Assembly: GCA_025054905.1 (NCBI GenBank)
Contig: JANWZF010000031.1
Location: 1 to 7,544, forward strand
Direction of reading: 5' to 3'
Origin: Tepidimonas sp.
GTDB taxonomy: Bacteria; Pseudomonadota; Gammaproteobacteria; Burkholderiales; Burkholderiaceae_C
Length of the DNA stretch: 7,544 bases
The stretch's first letter is position 1; every line of letters starts with the position of its first letter. Position numbers and translations under genes: made by a program. A model generated the notes under the pieces. The model was not told where the DNA came from. It worked only from the letters and a program-made list of their open reading frames with translations, and searched no databases. Of this stretch, positions 1-5,336 are shown piece after piece.

Positions 1-318
1 CGCCGGGCCGATCCACGGCAGCAGGGTGTCGATCCAGTCCTCCAGCAGCGCCTCGTGCCAGGGCAAGCCCAGCGCCGCGGCGGCGCTCAGGCCTGGACGC
101 AACAGGATCTGGGCCGCCGGGTTGAGGCAGCGCACGCACAGTTGGGCATCCAGCGCCAACACCCCCTCGGGCAAGGCCTGCAGCAGCCGCCAGGCCCACG
201 TTCCTGCATCGGGCCCGTCCGGATCGGCGGGTTCCTCCGCAGCCGGCGGGGGCTGCAGGGCTGCAAAGAACGAGGGCGGCAGGTGGGCGGGCCAGGGGTC
301 GCGCGGCAGCGGCTGCAT
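1..318 (-). CDS. PAS-domain sensor protein, probable histidine kinase (N-terminal part only)
   Basis: This is an open frame of 106 codons from ATG (318-316) running off the left edge, so only the N-terminus is visible. An in-frame TGA lies upstream at 342-340. Residues 1-40 are Pro/Ala-rich and probably disordered. From about residue 43 the sequence WRLLQALPEGVLALD, followed by CVRCLNPAAQILL, matches the opening of a PAS domain like those preceding the kinase core of NtrB-type sensors. No membrane segment is visible, so a soluble sensor is likely. The kinase part is inferred; the protein could instead carry a GGDEF or other output domain. It lies 40 bp downstream of the FAD oxidase on the same strand and may be co-transcribed with it. 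There is no clear Shine-Dalgarno sequence. A -10-like TACAGT lies 7 nt before the ATG (see the separate entry). Confidence 0.72.
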   Translation of the reverse strand, partial: MQPLPRDPWPAHLPPSFFAALQPPPAAEEPADPDGPDAGTWAWRLLQALPEGVLALDAQLCVRCLNPAAQILLRPGLSAAAALGLPWHEALLEDWIDTLLPWIGPA

Positions 319-325
319 AACGACG

Positions 326-331
326 ACTGTA
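326..331 (-). promoter_or_regulatory. -10-like hexamer 7 nt before the PAS-protein ATG
   Basis: On the minus strand TACAGT is followed by 7 nt and then the ATG, so a transcript started from it would begin at or almost at the start codon. No recognisable -35 element lies 16-18 bp upstream, and there is no Shine-Dalgarno sequence. The same arrangement occurs before glcD and purU. This is a weak single-site call that gains some weight from the repetition. Confidence 0.3.
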
Positions 332-358
332 GCGCAAGCTCATCTGCCGGCGGCGGCC

Positions 359-1849
359 CTAGAACCGAGGCAGGTCCGGGTGCGGCAGTCGTCCGCCGCG
401 CACCAGCATCTTGCCGTACTCGGCGCAACGGTGCAGGGTCGGGATGACCTTGCCGGGATTGAGCAGTTCGTGCGGGTCAAAGGCGTGCTTGAGGGCCAGC
501 ATCTGCGCGCGCTCTTCGGCGCTGAACTGCACGCACATGCTGTTGAGCTTTTCCACGCCGACGCCGTGCTCGCCGGTGATCGTGCCGCCCATGGCGACGC
601 TGGTTTCGAGGATGTCAGCGCCAAACGCTTCGGCGCGTGCCAGCTGGTCGGGGTCGTTGGCATCGAACAGGATCAGCGGGTGCAGGTTGCCGTCGCCGGC
701 GTGAAAGACGTTGGCGCAGCGCAGCCCGTACTTGCCCTCCATCGCGGCGATGGCCTCCAGGATGTCGGCCAGCCGCTTGCGGGGGATCGTGGAGTCCATG
801 CACATGTAGTCCGGACTGATGCGGCCACTGGCCGGAAAGGCGTTCTTGCGGCCACTCCAGAAGCGCAGCCGCTCGGCCTCGTCGCGGCTGACGGCGATGC
901 GGGTGGCACCTGCCTGGCGCAGCACCGCGCTCATGCGCTCGATTTCTTCGGCCACCTCCTCAGGGGTGCCATCGCTTTCGCACAGCAGGATGGCCTCGGC
1001 CTGGAGGTCGTAGCCAGCGTGCACGAACGCCTCCACCGCCGCGGTCATTGGTTTGTCCATCATTTCCAGCCCCGCAGGGATGATGCCTGCGGCGATGATG
1101 GCAGCCACGGCGTCACCGGCAGCGCGCACGCTGGCAAAGCTGGCCATGATGCAGCGCGCCAATTGCGGGCGTGCAATCAAGCGCACGACCACCTCCACCA
1201 CCACCGCCAGCATGCCTTCGGAGCCGACCACCGCCGGCAGCAGGTCGAGCCCAGGCGCATCGGGCGCCAGGCTGCCGAACGTGACGGGTTCGCCCTCCAC
1301 CGTGTAGCCGCGCACCTGCAACACGTTGTGCAGCGTCAGGCCGTACTTGAGGCAGTGCACGCCGCCGGAGTTTTCGGCCACGTTGCCGCCGATGGTGCAG
1401 GCAATCTGGCTGCTGGGGTCGGGCGCGTAGTACAAGCCATGGGGTGCGGCCGCCTCGCTGATGGCCAGGTTGCGCACGCCGGCCTGCACGGTGGCGGTCT
1501 GCGCGAGCGGATCGATGGCCACGATGCGGTTGAACCTGGCCAGCGACAGCGTCACCCCCAGCGGGTGCGGCATGGCGCCACCGGACAGGCCGGTGCCGGC
1601 ACCGCGCGCCACCACCGGCACCTTCAGTGCGTGGCAGGCGCGCAGCACAGCCTGCACCTGGGCTTCGGTTTCGGGCAGCGCCACCGCCAACGGGCGCGTG
1701 CGGTAAGCGGTCAGGCCATCGCACTCATACGGCGTGGTGTCCTCCGGCGTCCACAGCAGCGCTTCGGGTGGCAGCAGCGGGGCCAGGGCACGCACCACCT
1801 CGGCCTGGCGGGCGGCGCGCTCGGGGGTGGGGGGCAGCGCAGCGTTCAT
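359..1849 (-). CDS. glcD: FAD-linked oxidase, GlcD-like (glycolate oxidase FAD subunit)
   Basis: A 496-residue protein, close to E. coli GlcD (499). GlcD is the FAD-binding catalytic subunit of glycolate oxidase, which turns glycolate into glyoxylate and passes electrons to the respiratory chain together with GlcE and GlcF. The FAD-binding PCMH domain spans about residues 45-225, with the pyrophosphate loop VARGAGTGLSGG at 80-91, IGGNVAENSGG at 153-163 and VVGSEGMLAVVVEV at 207-220. The C-terminal FAD-oxidase domain holds NVFHAGDGNLHPL at 380-392, TGEHGVGVEK at 425-434 and the terminal LLNPGKVIP at 462-470. The start is the only ATG that fits the family N-terminus. No Shine-Dalgarno sequence precedes it. 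No glcE or glcF is visible; the next gene downstream is a PAS sensor. A D-lactate or other 2-hydroxyacid dehydrogenase of the same family cannot be excluded. Confidence 0.9.
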   Translation of the reverse strand: MNAALPPTPERAARQAEVVRALAPLLPPEALLWTPEDTTPYECDGLTAYRTRPLAVALPETEAQVQAVLRACHALKVPVVARGAGTGLSGGAMPHPLGVTLSLARFNRIVAIDPLAQTATVQAGVRNLAISEAAAPHGLYYAPDPSSQIACTIGGNVAENSGGVHCLKYGLTLHNVLQVRGYTVEGEPVTFGSLAPDAPGLDLLPAVVGSEGMLAVVVEVVVRLIARPQLARCIMASFASVRAAGDAVAAIIAAGIIPAGLEMMDKPMTAAVEAFVHAGYDLQAEAILLCESDGTPEEVAEEIERMSAVLRQAGATRIAVSRDEAERLRFWSGRKNAFPASGRISPDYMCMDSTIPRKRLADILEAIAAMEGKYGLRCANVFHAGDGNLHPLILFDANDPDQLARAEAFGADILETSVAMGGTITGEHGVGVEKLNSMCVQFSAEERAQMLALKHAFDPHELLNPGKVIPTLHRCAEYGKMLVRGGRLPHPDLPRF

Positions 1850-1856
1850 GGGGCGC

Positions 1857-1862
1857 AGTGTA
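1857..1862 (-). promoter_or_regulatory. -10-like hexamer 7 nt before the glcD ATG
   Basis: On the minus strand TACACT (four of six matches to TATAAT) is followed by 7 nt and the glcD ATG. A transcript from it would have essentially no leader, which fits the absence of a Shine-Dalgarno sequence. The -35 position reads AACCAC at 17-bp spacing and is poor. This is a tentative call. Confidence 0.33.
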
Positions 1863-1903
1863 GGTCAGCGGCGCCCGCGGTGGTTGAAAAGGCCTGCAGC
1901 CCC

Positions 1904-1935
1904 CTTGAAAACCTGCCTGGGCAGCGCCACCATTG
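1904..1935 (+). promoter_or_regulatory. Sigma-32-like heat-shock promoter for hsp20
   Basis: CTTGAAA at 1904-1910 matches the sigma-32 -35 consensus exactly and is preceded by a C-rich run, as in strong heat-shock promoters. After a 17-bp spacer, CACCATTG at 1928-1935 matches the -10 consensus CCCCATNT at six of eight positions, counting N. A transcript would start near 1940-1943, leaving a leader of about 86 nt before the hsp20 ATG. A second TTGAAAA copy at 1884-1890, 21 bp upstream of the one at 1905-1911, could belong to a tandem promoter. A housekeeping promoter for hsp20 was not found. Confidence 0.55.
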
Positions 1936-1948
1936 GGATTGACGGCAT

Positions 1949-1986
1949 GGGAGCGGCCCGCCGGGGTGGAGGCGGCAGGCGCTCCC
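1949..1986 (+). promoter_or_regulatory. Stable hairpin in the hsp20 leader
   Basis: GGGAGCG at 1949-1955 pairs perfectly with CGCTCCC at 1980-1986. Inside it, GCC at 1956-1958 pairs with GGC at 1974-1976 and GCC at 1960-1962 pairs with GGC at 1971-1973, with small bulges at 1959 and 1977-1979 and an 8-nt loop. The 13 base pairs are almost all G-C. The hairpin sits just after the predicted heat-shock transcription start and directly before the hairpin that covers the ribosome binding site, as in multi-hairpin heat-shock gene leaders. There is no U-tract, so it is not a standard terminator. Confidence 0.5.
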
Positions 1987-2024
1987 CAAGAAGATCCTCC
2001 ACTTTCAGAGTTAGAGGAGTTTGG
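1986..2024 (+). promoter_or_regulatory. Candidate RNA thermometer: hairpin covering the hsp20 Shine-Dalgarno sequence
   Basis: The Shine-Dalgarno stretch AGAGGAG (2013-2019) can be sequestered in a broken stem. CCAAG at 1986-1990 pairs with TTTGG at 2020-2024 (one G-U). TCCTC at 1995-1999 pairs with GAGGA at 2014-2018. ACTT at 2001-2004 pairs with GAGT at 2008-2011 (one G-U), closing a 3-nt loop. Internal loops of 4x1 and 1x2 nt separate the three segments. The hsp20 ATG starts 3 nt after the structure. Imperfect stems masking the Shine-Dalgarno sequence of small heat-shock genes are the hallmark of RNA thermometers. This one lacks the conserved UUGCU of ROSE elements and has no FourU run, so it would be a separate type. 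Pairing was worked out by eye. Confidence 0.5.
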
Positions 2025-2027
2025 CCA

Positions 2028-2453
2028 ATGAGCAACCTGCTTCCGCGCCGCATGAGCCTGTTCGATGAGTTGTTCCGCGACCTGGCGCCGGGCTTCTACA
2101 TCCGCCCGTTGCACGGCGATCCGCTGCCGCAGCAGATCAAGGTCGATGTCAAGGAAAACGACCAGGCCTATGTGATCTCGGCCGAGATGCCGGGGGTCGG
2201 TAAGGACAACATCCATGTGACGGTGGACAACAACGTCGTGACGATTGCCGCCGAAGTCAAGCAGGAGGACGTGCAACGCGACGGCGAAAAGGTCCTGCAC
2301 AGCGAGCGCTACTATGGCCAGGTCTCGCGCAGCTTTGCCCTGCCCAGCGACGTCGATGAAGGCGGGGCCAGCGCCAAGTACGACAACGGCGTGCTGACGC
2401 TGACGCTGCCGAAGAAGGTTGCGGTGGCTGGCAAGCGCATCCGCATCGAGTAA
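2028..2453 (+). CDS. Hsp20/alpha-crystallin family small heat-shock protein
   Basis: A 141-residue ATP-independent holdase chaperone that would bind unfolding proteins in the cytoplasm and form oligomers. Residues 1-33 are a short N-terminal arm (MSLFDELFRDL is typical). The alpha-crystallin domain spans about 34-130, with VKENDQAYVISAEMPGV at 41-57 and the signature AKYDNGVLTLTLPK at 116-129. The C-terminal tail carries an I-X-I motif (IRI, 138-140), which mediates oligomer contacts. The ATG at 2028 follows AGAGGAG (2013-2019) by 8 nt, which decides the start. In-frame ATGs at 1947 and 2052 lack a ribosome binding site. Heat control is likely at two levels: a sigma-32-like promoter and a Shine-Dalgarno-masking hairpin. 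The gene stands alone, divergent from glcD and convergent with the LysR gene. Confidence 0.94.
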   Translation: MSNLLPRRMSLFDELFRDLAPGFYIRPLHGDPLPQQIKVDVKENDQAYVISAEMPGVGKDNIHVTVDNNVVTIAAEVKQEDVQRDGEKVLHSERYYGQVSRSFALPSDVDEGGASAKYDNGVLTLTLPKKVAVAGKRIRIE

Positions 2454-2466
2454 GACGGCGGCTGGG

Positions 2467-2494
2467 GCCAGCGGTTACCCAGGTGACCGCTGGC
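2467..2494. terminator. Hairpin between convergent hsp20 and lysR genes (possible bidirectional terminator)
   Basis: A 12-bp stem pairs 2467-2478 (GCCAGCGGTTAC) with 2483-2494 (GTGACCGCTGGC), with one T-G pair and a 4-nt loop. It lies 13 bp after the hsp20 stop and 10 bp beyond the lysR stop, so it could serve both genes. Neither strand has a U-tract after the stem, so it is not a textbook intrinsic terminator. It may instead protect 3' ends or act with Rho. Confidence 0.55.
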
Positions 2495-2504
2495 GCAGCC
2501 GACT

Positions 2505-3377
2505 TCAAGCCAGCACCTGTCGAAGCCAGCCGGCAAACGTCGCGCACTCCCAGCGCTCCATCGCGCCGGCGCGCCAGCACAGGTAATGGGCGTGCGGGCT
2601 GGGCACCGTGTGGGGGTACAGCCGCACCAGCGTGCCGTTGTCCAGCCACGGCGCGCCCAGCTTCAGGCGCACCAGCGCCACCCCCATGCCTGCGGCCGCG
2701 CCGTCGCACATCAGCCCGATGTCGTTGAACTGCGAGCCATCGGTGGGTTCGGGCCAGTCCAGGTGATGGGCGGCAAACCACGTTCGCCACGGCTCCAGGG
2801 GGCTGCGCAGCAGCGGCACCCCTTCCAGATCCTCAGGCTTGTCAAACGGCCCATGCTCGCGCACGAACGCGGGCGAGGCCAGCGGGGTGACCTCGTCCTT
2901 CAGGATGCAGGTGAACTCCACGTCCTGGTAGCGTCCGGTGCCGAAGCGGATGGTCAAGTCGGCGTCCTCGGCCACCACATCCAGCAGCGGGATGCTGACC
3001 TGCAGCGTCAGGTCGATTTCCGGGTAGGCCTCGGCAAACTGGCGCAGCCGTGGCATCAGGATCGAGCGCGCAAAGGTAGGCGTGACCGCCAGCCGCAGCT
3101 TGCGCCGTCCGGGTGCGGTTCCGCGGCTGGGAAAGCGCAGCAGGCAGGCCAGCGCCTCACGCACCTGGGCCAGGTATTCGCTGCCCTCGGTGGTCAGCGA
3201 AAAATCGGCCCGTCCAAACAGCTTGACGCCGAGTTGTTCCTCCAGCTGCCGGATGCGATGGCTGACTGCACTGGGGGTCACGCACAGCTCGTCGGCGGCC
3301 TGCGTCACGCTGCGCAGTCGCGCCAGGGCCTCAAACGTCAGCAGGCACTGGATCGGCGGGATGCGGGGGGCAGGCAT
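2505..3377 (-). CDS. LysR-family transcriptional regulator, GcvA-like
   Basis: A 290-residue regulator of usual LysR length. The N-terminal winged helix-turn-helix spans about residues 8-66, opening PPIQCLLTFEALARLRSVTQ, with AADELCVTPSAVSHRIRQLE at 27-46 and LGVKLFGR at 49-56. The effector domain runs from about 93 to 290, with DADLTIRFGTGRYQDVEF at 138-155. The PP.Q.L..FEA opening and the DLTIRFGxGxY pattern are typical of the GcvA subgroup, which includes the glycine-cleavage regulator. The start chosen is the ATG giving MPAPRIPPIQ. An upstream in-frame ATG at 3437 would add 20 unlike residues inside purU. The gap to the purU stop is 10 bp with no clear Shine-Dalgarno sequence, so translational coupling to purU is plausible. 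The target is not known; the context suggests one-carbon metabolism. Confidence 0.9.
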   Translation of the reverse strand: MPAPRIPPIQCLLTFEALARLRSVTQAADELCVTPSAVSHRIRQLEEQLGVKLFGRADFSLTTEGSEYLAQVREALACLLRFPSRGTAPGRRKLRLAVTPTFARSILMPRLRQFAEAYPEIDLTLQVSIPLLDVVAEDADLTIRFGTGRYQDVEFTCILKDEVTPLASPAFVREHGPFDKPEDLEGVPLLRSPLEPWRTWFAAHHLDWPEPTDGSQFNDIGLMCDGAAAGMGVALVRLKLGAPWLDNGTLVRLYPHTVPSPHAHYLCWRAGAMERWECATFAGWLRQVLA

Positions 3378-3387
3378 GGTGCGCGGT

Positions 3388-4236
3388 TCAACGGAAGACC
3401 ACCGTGCGCTGGCCGTTGAGCAGCACGCGATGCTCACTATGCCATTTGACCGCGCGCGCCAGTACCTGGCTTTCGGTGTCGCGGCCGATGGCGGTCAGGT
3501 CCTCCACCGTCATGCTGTGGTCGACGCGGGTCACATCCTGCTCGATGATGGGGCCTTCGTCCAGGTCGGCGGTCACGTAGTGCGCGGTGGCGCCGATCAG
3601 CTTGACGCCGCGCTCGTGCGCCTGATGGTACGGCTTGGCGCCCTTGAAGCTGGGCAGGAAACTGTGGTGGATGTTGATGGCGCGGCCGCGCAAGCGCTCG
3701 CACATGCCATCGGACAGGATCTGCATGTAGCGCGCCAGCACCACGAGTTCCGCCCCTTCCTGCTCGATGATGTCCAGCTGCCGCGCTTCGGCCTGCGGTT
3801 TGGTGGCGGCTGTCACCGGAATGTGGTGAAACGGCACGTTGTAGCTGGCCGCGAGTTGATAGAAGTCGCGGTGGTTGCTGATGATGGCGCGGATGTCCAG
3901 CCGCAGCAGCCCGCTCTTCCAGCGGAACAACAGGTCATTGAGGCAGTGGCCCTGTTGGCTGACAAAGATCACGGTGCGCATCGGCTCGTGCCAGGGGTGC
4001 AGGCTGCAGGCCATGCCCTGATTGGTCCCCCAGCTCTGCACCGCGGCGCGCAGCGCATCGGTATCGCGCCCGGGGCAGGTGAACTGCACGCGCATGAAGA
4101 AGCGGCCGCTGTCGCGGTCGTTGAATTGGGCGGCTTCCTCGATGTTGCTGCCTTGTTCCAGCAAAAAACCCGACACCGCGTGGACGATGCCCGGGCGATC
4201 CTGGCAGGAAAGGGTAAGCACGTAGGTGTCTTGCAT
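3388..4236 (-). CDS. purU: Formyltetrahydrofolate deformylase PurU
   Basis: A 282-residue enzyme (E. coli PurU has 280) that hydrolyses 10-formyl-THF to THF and formate, balancing one-carbon pools and supplying formate for purine synthesis. The N-terminal ACT domain spans about residues 5-82 (LTLSCQDRPGIVHAVSGFL), the regulatory module that binds small ligands such as Met or Gly in E. coli. The formyltransferase-like catalytic domain spans about 87-282: INIHHSFLPSFKGAKPY at 187-203 supplies the catalytic Asn188 and His190, and ADLDEGPIIEQ at 223-233 supplies Asp226. The ACT domain distinguishes PurU from PurN. It lies 36 bp downstream of panE and 10 bp before the LysR gene. No Shine-Dalgarno sequence precedes the ATG, but a -10-like GACAAT lies 8 nt upstream, so it may also have its own start site. 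Confidence 0.96.
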   Translation of the reverse strand: MQDTYVLTLSCQDRPGIVHAVSGFLLEQGSNIEEAAQFNDRDSGRFFMRVQFTCPGRDTDALRAAVQSWGTNQGMACSLHPWHEPMRTVIFVSQQGHCLNDLLFRWKSGLLRLDIRAIISNHRDFYQLAASYNVPFHHIPVTAATKPQAEARQLDIIEQEGAELVVLARYMQILSDGMCERLRGRAINIHHSFLPSFKGAKPYHQAHERGVKLIGATAHYVTADLDEGPIIEQDVTRVDHSMTVEDLTAIGRDTESQVLARAVKWHSEHRVLLNGQRTVVFR

Positions 4237-4244
4237 AGGCAGCG

Positions 4245-4250
4245 ATTGTC
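4245..4250 (-). promoter_or_regulatory. -10-like hexamer 8 nt before the purU ATG
   Basis: On the minus strand GACAAT (four of six matches to TATAAT) is followed by 8 nt and the purU ATG. No -35 element is visible because the upstream stretch is C/G-rich. If active, it would give a near-leaderless purU transcript independent of panE. It resembles the arrangements before glcD and the PAS gene. Confidence 0.3.
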
Positions 4251-4272
4251 GCAGCCCGGCCGGGCGTGGGGG

Positions 4273-5220
4273 CTAGTCCGCTGCAGCGCGGGCGGCCTGC
4301 AGCACATGCACCAGCGTCTGCAGCGCCTGGTTGACCGGGGCCTGCAGGCCGTGCGCCTGGGCGCGTGCGACCACATAGCCGTTCAAGTGGTCGATTTCGG
4401 TGGGATGGCCCCGCAGCAGGTCACGCGCGGTGGACGACAGTTGCGTGGCCATGCTGGTGGCGATCCGTTCGACCTCGACCTGCAGCGCCGTGGTCTCCAG
4501 CGCGATGCCCTCGGCAGCGGCCACGGTGACGCATTCGTGCACCACCTGGTGCAGCAGCGCGGGCACGCCAGGCTGGGCCCAGAGCCATCCATAGGGGCGC
4601 GCCGCAATCGCCGACAGTGCGTTGTAGGCGCAGTTGATCGTCAGCTTGGTCCACAGCGCCTGGGGTACCGCCTGCGACACCGTGGTGGGGATGCCGGCGT
4701 GCGCCAGTGCCGCCTGCACCCAAGGGGCCTGGGCAAACGGTGCCAGCACCAGCTCGCCACGCCCATGGTGGCGCACGTGCCCGGGGGCCTCGACGCCGGC
4801 GGCCACATACACCACCACCGGCACCACCGGTCGGCCCAGCACGCGCGCCAGCCGCTGGGCGTTGTCCACGCCGTTTTGCAGGCTCAGCACCACCGTTTCG
4901 GGGCCCAGGTGGGGGCGCAGCGCCACGCCCGCAGCCTCGGTATCGCCGGATTTGACGCACACCAGCACGACGTCGGCTCCCGCGGCGGCGCGTGCATCGC
5001 TGGCGGCGCGCACCTCGATGCGTTCGTCGAACGTGGTGGTCTGCAGTCGCAGGCCCTGCGCCTGCACGGCCTGCACGAAAGCAGGCCGACCGATCAGCAC
5101 CACGGGCACGCCGGCGCGCGCCAGCAGGCCGCCGTAATAACCCCCAACGGCGCCAGCACCCAGGACGGCAAAGCGCGGCCAGGGCAAGGTGGGCTCGGGG
5201 GGCAGCTGGGACTCGGACAT
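4273..5220 (-). CDS. panE: 2-dehydropantoate 2-reductase (ketopantoate reductase)
   Basis: A 315-residue enzyme of the ApbA/PanE family (E. coli 303) that reduces ketopantoate to pantoate with NADPH, for pantothenate and CoA synthesis. The Rossmann domain starts at about residue 16 with FAVLGAGAVGGYYGG (17-31). CVKSGDT at 88-94 and LQNGVDN at 114-120 line the cofactor and substrate cleft. The C-terminal helical domain holds WTKLTINCAYNALSAI at 190-205, whose Lys192 corresponds to the catalytic lysine and Asn196 to a substrate-binding Asn. TEIDHLNGYVV at 274-284 carries the conserved Glu275. The start is the ATG at 5220, giving 15 residues before the first strand; a longer in-frame ATG at 5394 would run into the glmU coding region. 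It is the first gene of the panE-purU-lysR group and divergent from glmU. Some PanE-family members act on other 2-keto substrates, so the exact substrate is inferred. Confidence 0.88.
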   Translation of the reverse strand: MSESQLPPEPTLPWPRFAVLGAGAVGGYYGGLLARAGVPVVLIGRPAFVQAVQAQGLRLQTTTFDERIEVRAASDARAAAGADVVLVCVKSGDTEAAGVALRPHLGPETVVLSLQNGVDNAQRLARVLGRPVVPVVVYVAAGVEAPGHVRHHGRGELVLAPFAQAPWVQAALAHAGIPTTVSQAVPQALWTKLTINCAYNALSAIAARPYGWLWAQPGVPALLHQVVHECVTVAAAEGIALETTALQVEVERIATSMATQLSSTARDLLRGHPTEIDHLNGYVVARAQAHGLQAPVNQALQTLVHVLQAARAAAD

Positions 5221-5235
5221 GATCGCGGTGGGGCC

Positions 5236-5286
5236 ATGACGTTGAGAAGGTGCACAGGATAATCGCAGCCAGGTCGTCGGTGTCAG
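5236..5286. promoter_or_regulatory. Divergent panE/glmU promoter region with overlapping -10 elements
   Basis: On the plus strand, GATAAT at 5258-5263 (five of six to TATAAT) with ATGACG at 5236-5241 (four of six to TTGACA) at 16-bp spacing suits glmU, giving a start near 5270. On the minus strand, TGTCAG at 5281-5286 reads CTGACA (five of six) and faces the same AT-rich spot, read as TTATCC (18-bp spacer) or TATCCT (19-bp spacer), suiting panE. The two polymerases would overlap and could exclude each other. This is read by eye. Confidence 0.42.
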
Positions 5287-5336
5287 CGCCGGCGGCCAAC
5301 CCGATGCATGAGGAGCAGGCTTTGGACGACGCGACG

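Noticed and set aside
26..1942. 638-codon plus-strand open frame antisense to glcD
   Set aside because: It is composition-driven (Ala, His, Gln, Gly), has no motif or ribosome binding site, and lies opposite a well-supported oxidase gene.
1947..2027. In-frame upstream ATG that would extend Hsp20 by 27 residues
   Set aside because: It has no Shine-Dalgarno sequence and would lie only a few nt into the predicted transcript. The added residues are Arg/Gly-rich and unlike the family, while ATG 2028 has a good ribosome binding site.
3378..3437. Upstream start adding 20 residues to the LysR protein
   Set aside because: The extension lies within the end of purU and does not resemble a LysR N-terminus; MPAPRIPPIQ aligns with the family opening.
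4254..4265. 12-bp perfect palindrome GCCCGGCCGGGC between panE and purU
   Set aside because: It is made only of G and C in a GC-rich genome and leaves no loop for a hairpin. Chance is a sufficient explanation without conservation data.
3082..5262. 726-codon plus-strand open frame antisense to lysR, purU and panE
   Set aside because: It is opposite three genes with clear family motifs. Its translation is a His/Gln/Gly/Arg-rich low-complexity string with no recognisable domain, as expected for shadow frames in GC-rich DNA.
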